Source: an uncultured Actinomycetes bacterium (GTDB taxonomy: Bacteria > Actinomycetota > Acidimicrobiia > IMCC26256 > PALSA-555). Taken from it: a stretch of DNA of 12,526 nucleotides. The stretch covers positions 1 through 12,526 of the forward strand of contig CALEYV010000070.1 in NCBI GenBank assembly GCA_937927875.1. The letters run 5' to 3'. This document shows, one piece after another, positions 6,591 to 12,526 of the stretch. Positions within the stretch are counted from its first letter, which is position 1. Every line of letters starts with the position of its first letter. A program made the position numbers and the translations under genes. The notes beneath the pieces were generated by a model that saw only the letters and a list, made by a program, of their open reading frames with translations, made no database searches and had not been told where the DNA came from.

Positions 6591-7639
6591 CCGCGCTGCC
6601 CGACATCATGCGGGTCGCGGTGTACCGCGGGCGGGGCGAGCTCGGCGTCGAGGAGCGCCCGGTCCCGACGGTCGGGCCGGCGGACGTGCTCCTCGAGGTG
6701 AGCCACTGCGGGATCTGCGGCAGTGACATCCACTTCATCCTCGACGGGTGGGGGCGACCGGGGTCCATCGAGGGCCACGAGTGGTCGGGCCGAGTCGTCG
6801 CGGTCGGCGACGACGTCACGAAGTGGCGGGTCGGCGACGAGGTGGTGGGCGGGCCGAGCCCGCGCTGCGGCGAGTGCGAGTACTGCCGGCAGGGCCGGCC
6901 GTCGCTGTGCACGGGTCGGCACACCCCAGGCCTGAGCGTGCACACCGACGGCGCGTTCGCCGAGTACACCCTGGCCAGCGAGGACTCGCTGCGGCGGATC
7001 CCGGACGGCGTGCCGCTGCGGGCGGCCGCGCTCGCGGAGCCCCTGGCGGTGGCGCTGCACGGGCTCACCCGGGGCGGGGTGCAGGCCGGTCAGCGCCTGC
7101 TCGTGACGGGCGCCGGCCCGATCGGGACGCTCAGCGTGGCGGCGGCCCGGGCTCGGGGCGTGATGGACATCGTCGTGAGCGAGCCCCACCCGAAGCGGCG
7201 CGACCTCGCGGCCCGGCTCGGGGCGCGCACCGTCACGCCCGACCAGCTCGTCGCGCCCGCGTCCCCGGGCGACACCGTCAACGACCCGTTCGACGTCGCG
7301 CTCGAGTGCTCGGGCCACGCGGTCGCCATGGAGGCCGCCCTCGCGCAGCTGAAGCGGGGCGGGACGCTCGTCCTCGTCGGCGCCGGCATGAAGGCGCCCC
7401 GTCTCGACGGCAACCGGATCCTGTTGAACGAGCTGGTGGTGACGGGCTCGTTCGTCTACGACGCCGACGGCTTCGAGCGCTCGCTGGAGCTGCTCGCCCG
7501 GCCTGACTTCCCGACCGATCTGCTCATCGAGCCCGACGACACGCCGCTCGACGGGCTGCTCGACGCCATCGTCGGACTCCACGACGGGGCGCTGGCGGCC
7601 AAGGTGATGATCGTGCCTCGGGGAAGGGAGGGGACATGA
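6587..7639 (+). CDS. Zinc-dependent medium-chain alcohol/polyol dehydrogenase
   Basis: A 350-residue MDR-family dehydrogenase, expected to interconvert an alcohol and carbonyl with NAD(P)(H). Catalytic zinc ligands are visible as Cys41 (CGICGSD), His64-Glu65 (GHEWSG) and Glu151 (AEPLA). The structural zinc lobe is intact: Cys94, Cys97, Cys100 and Cys108 in CGECEYCRQGRPSLC. The Rossmann motif is GAGPIG (175-180), followed by a possible acidic cofactor residue, Glu199 in VVSEPHPKRR, which would favour NAD. Length is normal for the sorbitol/threonine dehydrogenase-like branch. GTG at 6587 is used here because it overlaps the leader stop; ATG at 6608 (MRVAVYRG) is a real alternative, and neither has a Shine-Dalgarno. 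It is the first enzyme of a three-gene operon, with an ATGA overlap to the VOC gene. Substrate unknown. Confidence 0.93.
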   Translation: MTALPDIMRVAVYRGRGELGVEERPVPTVGPADVLLEVSHCGICGSDIHFILDGWGRPGSIEGHEWSGRVVAVGDDVTKWRVGDEVVGGPSPRCGECEYCRQGRPSLCTGRHTPGLSVHTDGAFAEYTLASEDSLRRIPDGVPLRAAALAEPLAVALHGLTRGGVQAGQRLLVTGAGPIGTLSVAAARARGVMDIVVSEPHPKRRDLAARLGARTVTPDQLVAPASPGDTVNDPFDVALECSGHAVAMEAALAQLKRGGTLVLVGAGMKAPRLDGNRILLNELVVTGSFVYDADGFERSLELLARPDFPTDLLIEPDDTPLDGLLDAIVGLHDGALAAKVMIVPRGREGT

Positions 7640-8094
7640 AGACCGACCGCAAGCCCCGGTTCAACCATGTGGCCATGAGCCTGCCCGCCGACCTGCTCAG
7701 CGCGTCCCACCGCGAGGAGATCGTGCGCTTCTACAACGAGGTGTTCGGCTGGGAGGAGATCCCGATGCTGACCGAGGACCAGCGCCGGCTCGTGCTCTCC
7801 GTGTACACCACCGAGCAGTTCGTCTTCCTCATCGCCGACGACAGCCCGATGACCTGCCCCCGCCTCGACCACTACGGCATCTCGGTCGCGACGGAAGCCG
7901 AGCTCGACCGGATGCTCGATCGAGCGAAGGCGTTCCAGCGCCAGGACGACCGGGTCGACATCATCGACAAGAACGTCGAGGACCACAGCGTGCTGGCCAT
8001 CACCAGCTGCTACATCCGGTACCTGCTGCCGATGATGGTCGAGGTCCAGTGGTGGGAGTACAGGGACCAGGCCGCCGATGCCGCGCGCAACTAG
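7636..8094 (+). CDS. VOC-fold (glyoxalase/dioxygenase superfamily) protein
   Basis: A 152-residue single-chain protein with two beta-alpha-beta-beta-beta units, the vicinal-oxygen-chelate fold. Typical metal ligands can be placed: His11 (RFNHVAM, strand 1), His79 (LDHYGISV, start of the second unit) and Glu136 (MVEVQWW, last strand). FYNEVFGWEEI (32-42) is the typical first helix-turn. The full His/His/Glu set implies a metal-binding enzyme (extradiol-type dioxygenase, lyase, isomerase or glyoxalase-like) rather than a metal-free binding protein; the exact reaction cannot be told. The ATG at 7636 overlaps the dehydrogenase TGA (ATGA) and has GGGAGGGG directly upstream, so it is co-translated. 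It is followed after 17 nt by the luciferase-like oxidoreductase, so all three probably handle one substrate. Confidence 0.9.
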   Translation: MKTDRKPRFNHVAMSLPADLLSASHREEIVRFYNEVFGWEEIPMLTEDQRRLVLSVYTTEQFVFLIADDSPMTCPRLDHYGISVATEAELDRMLDRAKAFQRQDDRVDIIDKNVEDHSVLAITSCYIRYLLPMMVEVQWWEYRDQAADAARN

Positions 8095-8111
8095 CCGGGA
8101 GCGGTCGCCGC

Positions 8112-9092
8112 GTGGCTGAGACGCCGCTGCGCTACGGCGCGTTCGCGCCGCAGGGCTGGAAGCTCGAGTACTCGGGGTGGGGCGCCGCCGAGGCGTGGGA
8201 CCGGACCGTCGCCATCGCCCAGCAGGCGGAGCAGCTCGGCTACGAGCACCTGTGGGTTTACGACCATGTCGAGACCGTGCCCCGCCGCGAGGCGACGCAC
8301 GTCTTCGAGGCGTTCACCACGTTGGCCGCGCTGTCGCAGCGCACCGCCACGATCCGACTCGGGCAGCTCGTCACCTGCGCCGCGTACCGGAACGCGGGCC
8401 TGCTGGCCAAGCAGGCCGCCGGGCTCGACGTGCTGAGCGGCGGCCGGCTCATCCTCGGGCTCGGCGGCGGTTGGTACGACGAGGAGTATCGGGCGTACGG
8501 CTACGAGTTCCCGTCCGCGCGCGAGCGCCTCGAGATCCTCGACGAGACGGTCCAGGCGGTCCGGGCCCTCTGGTCCGAGCCGACCGTGACCTTCACCGGC
8601 AAGCACCTGCGCTTCGACGGCGCCTACTGCGACCCCAAGCCGGTGCAAGCCCGACCGCCGATCTGGATCGGCGGCGGCGGCGAGCGGGTGACGCTGCGCA
8701 TCGCGGCCGAGCGGGCCGACGCCACGAACTGGCAGGTCGGACTGGACGAGTTCGTCCACAAGTCGGACGTGCTCCGCCAGCACTGCGCCGACGCCGGGCG
8801 CGACTTCGACTCGATCGTCCGCACCCACGGGCCCGACTGCTGCATCTTCGCCAGCGAGCAGGACCTCCGGGCCTGGCTCGACTCACCCGCGGGCGGGAAC
8901 CTCTGGGGCGGCGGCGACCCCGACGCCTACGTGCGCGACAACTTCGTCGGCACCGCCGAGCAGGTGACCGAGAAGGTGCAGGCATTCGTCGACGCGGGCT
9001 GTCGAGAGTTCGTGCTCTGGTTCCGCGACTACCCGGCGAGCGACAGCCTCGAGCAGTTCGCCACCATGGTGCGACCGAACGTCAGCGGCTGA
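8112..9092 (+). CDS. LLM-class (luciferase-like) flavin/F420-dependent oxidoreductase
   Basis: A 326-residue TIM-barrel oxidoreductase of the bacterial-luciferase-like superfamily, using F420 or FMN. Recognised from GYEHLWVYDHV (43-53), TTLAALSQRTATIRLGQLV (69-87), the typical LSGGRLILGLGGGWYDEEY (108-126), RERLEILDE (137-145) and RPPIWIGGGGERVTLRIAAE (181-200). Length fits the family. The reaction may be F420-linked oxidation or reduction, or FMN monooxygenation; the sequence alone does not decide. The start is GTG at 8112, preceded by GGGAG about 10 nt upstream; an upstream in-frame GTG-type start at 8049 would add residues unlike the family and overlap the VOC gene by 46 nt, so it was rejected. 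It closes the dehydrogenase-VOC operon. No terminator is seen in the 24 nt before the next gene. Confidence 0.93.
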   Translation: MAETPLRYGAFAPQGWKLEYSGWGAAEAWDRTVAIAQQAEQLGYEHLWVYDHVETVPRREATHVFEAFTTLAALSQRTATIRLGQLVTCAAYRNAGLLAKQAAGLDVLSGGRLILGLGGGWYDEEYRAYGYEFPSARERLEILDETVQAVRALWSEPTVTFTGKHLRFDGAYCDPKPVQARPPIWIGGGGERVTLRIAAERADATNWQVGLDEFVHKSDVLRQHCADAGRDFDSIVRTHGPDCCIFASEQDLRAWLDSPAGGNLWGGGDPDAYVRDNFVGTAEQVTEKVQAFVDAGCREFVLWFRDYPASDSLEQFATMVRPNVSG

Positions 9093-9102
9093 GGGACCCT
9101 TG

Positions 9103-9108
9103 TAGGGT
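9103..9108 (+). promoter_or_regulatory. Candidate -10 box (TAGGGT) for the leaderless glycosyltransferase gene
   Basis: TAGGGT lies 8 nt before the GTG at 9117, within a 24-nt gap after the oxidoreductase stop. There is no Shine-Dalgarno before the GTG. This marks a probable new transcription unit where the window changes from catabolic to envelope genes. Confidence 0.55.
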
Positions 9109-9116
9109 TCTTCGCC

Positions 9117-10682
9117 GTGGCGACCCAGGCGCCGGCGCGCGACGCCCGGATCGAGACGCCGGCGCCGCGCCCCGCGGTGCCCTGGCCGGCGCTGCTCCTC
9201 GCCGCGGCGGTGCTCGCCGGCGTCGCGCTGCGCTTCTACACCCGGTCCGACATGTGGCTCGACGAGGCGCTGTCGGTCAACATCGCCCGGCTGCCGCTGT
9301 CCGACCTGCACACGGCCCTCCGGCACGACGGTGCTCCACCCCTCTACTACGCGCTCCTGCACTTCTGGACCAGCGCCTTCGGGACCGGGGACTTCGCGGC
9401 CCGCTCGCTGTCCGGGATCCTCTCGGTCGCGACGCTCCCGCTGGCCTGGTTCGCCGGGCAGCGGCTCGGCGGCCGGCGGCTCGCCGCGTTCACCCTCCTC
9501 GTGGTGGCCACGTCTCCCTACGCGATCCGGTACGGCACCGAGGCGCGCATGTACGCGCTCATCATGCTGCTCGTCTTCGCCGGGTACCTGGCCGTGGCCC
9601 GCGCCCTCGAGCTGCCCTCGCTCGGCCGACTGGCGCTCGTCGCCGTCGTCACCGGCCTGCTCATCTACACCCAGTACTGGTGCTTCTACCTGATCGCGGT
9701 CGGCGGCACCCTCCTCGTCGTGCGCGCCGTGCGGGCGGGAGCCGGCACCGTGCGGCGCTCGACGCAACGGGTGGTCGGCGCGGTGGTGGTCGGCGGCCTC
9801 ACCTTCATCCCCTGGGTCCCCACCTTCCTGTACCAGGCCAAGCACACCGGGACGCCGTGGGGCAACGCCCGCGTGCCGTGGTCGTCCACGGCCGAGGCGC
9901 TGGCCCGCTTCGCCGGCGACGACCACAACGCCGAGACGTTCGTCCTGCTCTTCGTGCTGCTGACGCTGGTCGTGCTCGGCGTCTTCGGCCGCGGCGTGGA
10001 CGGCCGGACGATCGAGTTCGACCTCCGCACCCAGCCCGGCGTCCGCGCCGTCGGCCTCCTCGCCTTCGGCACCCTGCTCCTCGGCACCAGCCTCTCGTTC
10101 GTCGCCGGCAGCGCCTTCGACTCTCGGTACGCGTCGGTCATGTTCCCGTTCTACGCGCTGCTCGCCGCGGTCGGGATCAGCGTGTTCCTCGACCCCCGGA
10201 CGCGGGCCGGCGTCCTCGCGGTCGTCGCGCTGCTCGGGATCGTGGGCGGGATCCGCAACGTGACGACGAACCGCACCCAGGCCGGCGCGGCGGCGACGAT
10301 CATCGCCGCCCAGGCCCGCCCCGGTGACGTCGTCGCCTACTGCCCGGACCAGATCGCGCCGTCGGCGAGCCGGCTGCTGGCTGGCGTGCCCGGCCTGACC
10401 CAGCTCACCTTCACCGACCGGTTCGGCCCCAGCCGCGTCGACTGGGTCGACTACATCGACCGCATCGCGGCCGCCAACCCGACCGCCTTCGCGAGCCAGG
10501 TCCTGCAGCAGGCCGGGCCGCACGCGGTCTGGTACGTCGAGGCCACCGGCTTCAACCACGTCGAGGGCACGTGCGAGGCGATCGGCGCCGCGCTGCTCGG
10601 CGCCCGACCGCACGCCGTCCGGGCCGTGAACCAGGACGACTCGATCGCCGAGTACATGGGTCTCACGATCTACCGCGCTTGA
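9117..10682 (+). CDS. Multi-pass GT-C glycosyltransferase, GT39/ArnT-like
   Basis: A 521-residue integral membrane glycosyltransferase expected to move a sugar from a polyprenyl-phosphate carrier on the outer face of the membrane. The first membrane span is about 23-40. It is followed by the family's extracytoplasmic acidic motif MWLDEALS (Asp49, Glu50) and GAPPLYYALLHFW (72-84). RYGTEARMYALIMLLVF (138-154) is also characteristic. Further hydrophobic spans lie near 99-116, 121-135, 145-162, 170-203, 217-235, 273-290, 309-330, 340-357 and 364-378, with DSRYASVMFPFYALLAAVGI (335-354) typical. The C-terminal 395-521 segment is soluble and probably periplasm-like. GTG at 9117 is used, likely leaderless. 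It overlaps the next gene by 4 nt (TTGA). Donor, acceptor and linkage are not determinable. Confidence 0.9.
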   Translation: MATQAPARDARIETPAPRPAVPWPALLLAAAVLAGVALRFYTRSDMWLDEALSVNIARLPLSDLHTALRHDGAPPLYYALLHFWTSAFGTGDFAARSLSGILSVATLPLAWFAGQRLGGRRLAAFTLLVVATSPYAIRYGTEARMYALIMLLVFAGYLAVARALELPSLGRLALVAVVTGLLIYTQYWCFYLIAVGGTLLVVRAVRAGAGTVRRSTQRVVGAVVVGGLTFIPWVPTFLYQAKHTGTPWGNARVPWSSTAEALARFAGDDHNAETFVLLFVLLTLVVLGVFGRGVDGRTIEFDLRTQPGVRAVGLLAFGTLLLGTSLSFVAGSAFDSRYASVMFPFYALLAAVGISVFLDPRTRAGVLAVVALLGIVGGIRNVTTNRTQAGAAATIIAAQARPGDVVAYCPDQIAPSASRLLAGVPGLTQLTFTDRFGPSRVDWVDYIDRIAAANPTAFASQVLQQAGPHAVWYVEATGFNHVEGTCEAIGAALLGARPHAVRAVNQDDSIAEYMGLTIYRA

Positions 10683-11815
10683 GCTCTCTGCTTCGCCGGA
10701 TCGGCGCCACCCGGTTCGTCCGCGACGACCTGCGCGCCGCGCTGGTGCCGTGGTTGGTCGCGCGAGCCATCGTCGGGGCGTCGCTCGGCTTCGCCCACTT
10801 CGTCGACGACCAGGTCGGGAAGGTGCCGCACCCGGTCCAGCTCCACCAGGGCCTGTTCGCGTGGGACGCCGCCTTCTACCGGGACCTGGCCGCGCACGGC
10901 TACGAGGGCCTCCCGCACGCCGCCCTCCGGTTCTTCCCCCTCGTGCCGGCGCTCACCCGTGGCCTCGGCGTCGTCCTCCTCGGCGCGTACGGCGCCGCCC
11001 TCCTCGTGATCGTCGAGGCTTCCGCACTCGTGTTCGGGGCGCTGCTCCATCGGCTCGCCGTCCTCGAGACCGGCGACGCGGCGCTCGCTCGCCGCGCGGC
11101 GTGGTTCGCCGCCGTCTTCCCGCCCTTCGCCGCCCTCGTGCTCGGCTATGCCGACGCCACCGCGCTCGCGCTGGCGGCCGGCCTCTTCCTCGCCCTGCGG
11201 ACCCGCCGGTTCGAGCTCGCGGTGCCGCTCGGCGTCCTGGCCGGGCTGTGCCGGCCGGTCGGGGTGCTGCTCGTCGTCCCGGCCCTCATCGAAGGGGCCC
11301 GCGGCTGGTCGACGGCCAGCCGCCGCGAGCGAGTCGCGCGCGCGGCCGCGTCGGTGGCGCCCGCGGTCGGCCTCGGCGCCTTCCTCGCCTACGCCGGCAT
11401 CGCGTTCGGCGACGGCTTCGCGCCGCTCACGGTGCAGAACCAGGCCAACCTGCGGGGCCGCTTCGAGTGGCCGACCACCAGCGTGCTCCACGGCCTGCGC
11501 GACCTCGTGCACGCCGACCGGCTCGGCCCCGGTGCGCACGTGCTCTGGGCGGGTGTGTTCGCGCTGCTGCTCGTCGTCGTGGCTCGTCGGTTCCCCGCCT
11601 CCTACAGCCTCTACGCGGGGGCGACGCTCGTCCTCGGCCTGTCCGGGCACAACCTCGATTCGTTCGAGCGGTACTGCGCGGGCGCGCTGCCGTTCCTCCT
11701 CGGCGTCGCGGTCGTCACGAAGCATCCCGAAGCGGAGCGCACCGGCATCGTGCTCGCCGGCGCGGCGCTGTTCGGCTATGCCCTCCTGACCTTCCTCGGT
11801 ACCTACGTGCCCTGA
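10679..11815 (+). CDS. PIG-V-like integral membrane mannosyltransferase (GT-C)
   Basis: A 378-residue membrane protein resembling bacterial PIG-V-type mannosyltransferases. The early luminal motif FAWDAAFYRDLAAHGY (60-75) carries the likely catalytic Asp63; it is followed by LRFFPLVPAL (83-92), GYADATALALAAGLFLAL (156-173) and LAGLCRPVGVLLVVP (187-201), all typical. Around eight hydrophobic spans are visible between residues 20 and 375. The start is inferred to be TTG at 10679, whose TTGA overlaps the upstream stop (TGA at 10680-10682), giving translational coupling; the longer frame from 10571 reads through the previous gene with Arg-rich non-family sequence and is rejected. GTG at 10745 is a weaker alternative. 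It should act with the preceding glycosyltransferase on a shared envelope glycan or lipid, probably with a polyprenyl-phosphate sugar donor (inference). Confidence 0.85.
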   Translation: MSSLLRRIGATRFVRDDLRAALVPWLVARAIVGASLGFAHFVDDQVGKVPHPVQLHQGLFAWDAAFYRDLAAHGYEGLPHAALRFFPLVPALTRGLGVVLLGAYGAALLVIVEASALVFGALLHRLAVLETGDAALARRAAWFAAVFPPFAALVLGYADATALALAAGLFLALRTRRFELAVPLGVLAGLCRPVGVLLVVPALIEGARGWSTASRRERVARAAASVAPAVGLGAFLAYAGIAFGDGFAPLTVQNQANLRGRFEWPTTSVLHGLRDLVHADRLGPGAHVLWAGVFALLLVVVARRFPASYSLYAGATLVLGLSGHNLDSFERYCAGALPFLLGVAVVTKHPEAERTGIVLAGAALFGYALLTFLGTYVP

Positions 11816-11843
11816 CGGTCCGGGAGCGGGCGGGACCCATCGG

Positions 11844-11849
11844 TAGGCT
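11844..11849 (+). promoter_or_regulatory. Candidate -10 box (TAGGCT) upstream of the flavoprotein gene
   Basis: TAGGCT lies 10 nt before the GTG at 11860 in the 44-nt gap after the PIG-V-like gene; the same hexamer precedes the exported-protein gene at 4189. No Shine-Dalgarno is seen before the GTG, so a leaderless or near-leaderless transcript is likely. Spacing is 2 nt longer than in the other cases. Confidence 0.4.
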
Positions 11850-11859
11850 GGACGCTCCC

Positions 11860-12526
11860 GTGAGCGAGCACACCGCCCCCGTGGACCGCCCGGAGGTCCT
11901 CATCGTCGGCGCCGGTCCGGCCGGCCTCACCGCCGCCTACCAGCTGTCGAAGCGCGGCGTCGACGCGACCGTGCTCGAGGCCGACACCGTCGTCGGTGGC
12001 ATCAGCCGCACTGCGGTGCGAGACGGCTGGCGCTTCGACATCGGCGGCCACCGCTTCTTCACGAAGGTCCAGCCGGTCGAGGACCTCTGGTTCGAGATCC
12101 TCGGCGCCGACAACTTCCTGCGCCGGCCCCGCAAGAGCCGCATCTACTACGACGGCAAGTTCTTCGACTACCCGCTGGTTCCCCTCGACGCGCTGCGCAA
12201 GCTCGGGTTCCTCGAGGCGGTCCGGTGCGCGCTGTCGTACGGGTGGGCGCGCGTTCACCCCCCGAAGGACCGGTCGAACTTCGAGGGCTTCATGGCCGGC
12301 CGTTTCGGGTGGCGGCTGTACCGGACCTTCTTCAAGGCCTACACCGAGAAGCTGTGGGGCGTCCCCGCCCCTGAGATCCAGGCCGACTGGGGCGCCCAGC
12401 GCATCAAGGACCTCTCGCTGTTCCGCGCCGTGTGGGAGGGCCTGAAGCCCAAGCGCCTCCGGGTCAGCCGCGACAAGTCGAAGCAGGTCACGAGCCTGAT
12501 CGAGGAGTTCAACTACCCGAAGTACG
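11860..12526 (+). CDS. FAD-dependent oxidoreductase, UDP-galactopyranose-mutase/amine-oxidase-like, 3'-truncated
   Basis: The frame runs open from GTG 11860 to the window end (222 codons seen) without a stop. An N-terminal dinucleotide-binding fold is clear: VLIVGAGPAGLTAAYQLSKR (13-32) with Glu40 (VLE) ending the second strand, then VGGISRT (45-51) and FDIGGHRFF (59-67). Further motifs are YYDGKFFDYPL (about 97-107) and AYTEKLWGVPAPEIQADWGA (about 161-180). This pattern matches flavoproteins of the UDP-galactopyranose mutase / protoporphyrinogen-oxidase-like group that often neighbour glycan glycosyltransferases. A role in sugar-nucleotide or polyprenyl metabolism for the envelope is inferred from the two preceding membrane glycosyltransferases. 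It could also be an oxidoreductase with no mutase activity. The substrate-binding half is mostly beyond the window. Confidence 0.88.
   Translation, partial: MSEHTAPVDRPEVLIVGAGPAGLTAAYQLSKRGVDATVLEADTVVGGISRTAVRDGWRFDIGGHRFFTKVQPVEDLWFEILGADNFLRRPRKSRIYYDGKFFDYPLVPLDALRKLGFLEAVRCALSYGWARVHPPKDRSNFEGFMAGRFGWRLYRTFFKAYTEKLWGVPAPEIQADWGAQRIKDLSLFRAVWEGLKPKRLRVSRDKSKQVTSLIEEFNYPKY

Noticed and set aside
8177..10327. 716-codon open frame across the oxidoreductase and glycosyltransferase
   Set aside because: It is an Arg/Pro/Ala-rich frame shadow that spans two well-supported genes.
8883..10613. 576-codon minus-strand open frame
   Set aside because: Low-complexity Glu/Arg/Gly/Asp-rich antisense shadow of the GT39-like gene; no recognisable domain.
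10571..10678. Upstream start for the PIG-V-like gene
   Set aside because: It would add 36 Arg-rich residues within the previous coding sequence that do not look like a membrane protein N-terminus.
11817..11837. Possible hairpin GGTCC/GGACC after the PIG-V-like gene
   Set aside because: The stem is only 5 bp with an 11-nt loop and no T-run; it is not convincing as a terminator.
1..12526. CRISPR arrays, tRNA/rRNA genes, insertion sequences, prophage or toxin-antitoxin genes
   Set aside because: I looked for regular repeats, tRNA-like folds, transposase motifs and small toxin pairs on both strands and saw none; coding density leaves gaps of at most 116 nt.

Overview
The window is a GC-rich stretch (about 70% G+C by eye) with dense, strongly codon-biased genes. 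It most likely comes from an actinomycete-type bacterium. I infer this from high GC, GTG/TTG starts, several starts placed 8 nt after a TANNNT -10 box with no Shine-Dalgarno (leaderless genes), a luciferase-like flavin/F420 oxidoreductase, and an exported protein resembling the actinobacterial DUF3558 type. An uncultured Acidimicrobiia-like lineage would fit, but species or genus cannot be named from this sequence.

Region 1 (1-4150) is acyl-CoA catabolism. It holds the 3' part of a thiolase-fold protein lacking the nucleophilic cysteine (lipid-transfer protein / Ltp2-like), two divergently transcribed acyl-CoA dehydrogenases sharing an 86-nt promoter region, and an unrecognised Cys/His protein in operon with the second dehydrogenase. 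This set recalls the mycobacterial steroid side-chain (igr-type) degradation module: paired acyl-CoA dehydrogenases plus a thiolase-like retro-aldolase. The actual substrate is unknown.

Region 2 (4203-4795) is a small leaderless gene for an exported two-cysteine protein, followed by a hairpin-plus-T-run terminator. Region 3 (4806-9092) has a minus-strand D-aminoacylase-like amidohydrolase diverging from a plus-strand operon of zinc-dependent medium-chain dehydrogenase, VOC-fold metalloprotein and luciferase-like monooxygenase. A candidate 10-codon leaderless leader ORF ends exactly on the dehydrogenase start. The set looks like catabolism of an unidentified small organic molecule.

Region 4 (9117-12526) changes theme to envelope glycan assembly. 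It holds two multi-pass GT-C glycosyltransferases (GT39-like and PIG-V-like), coupled through a TTGA overlap, then the 5' part of a UDP-galactopyranose-mutase-like flavoprotein cut by the window end.

No RNA gene, mobile element, CRISPR array, attachment site or origin was seen. No gene-free stretch exceeds 300 bases; the longest is the 116-nt divergent region at 6471-6586. The window looks like ordinary chromosomal accessory metabolism. The points most worth a second look are the leader ORF at 6558, the unrecognised Cys/His protein at 3458, and the apparent loss of catalytic or metal ligands in the thiolase-like and amidohydrolase proteins.
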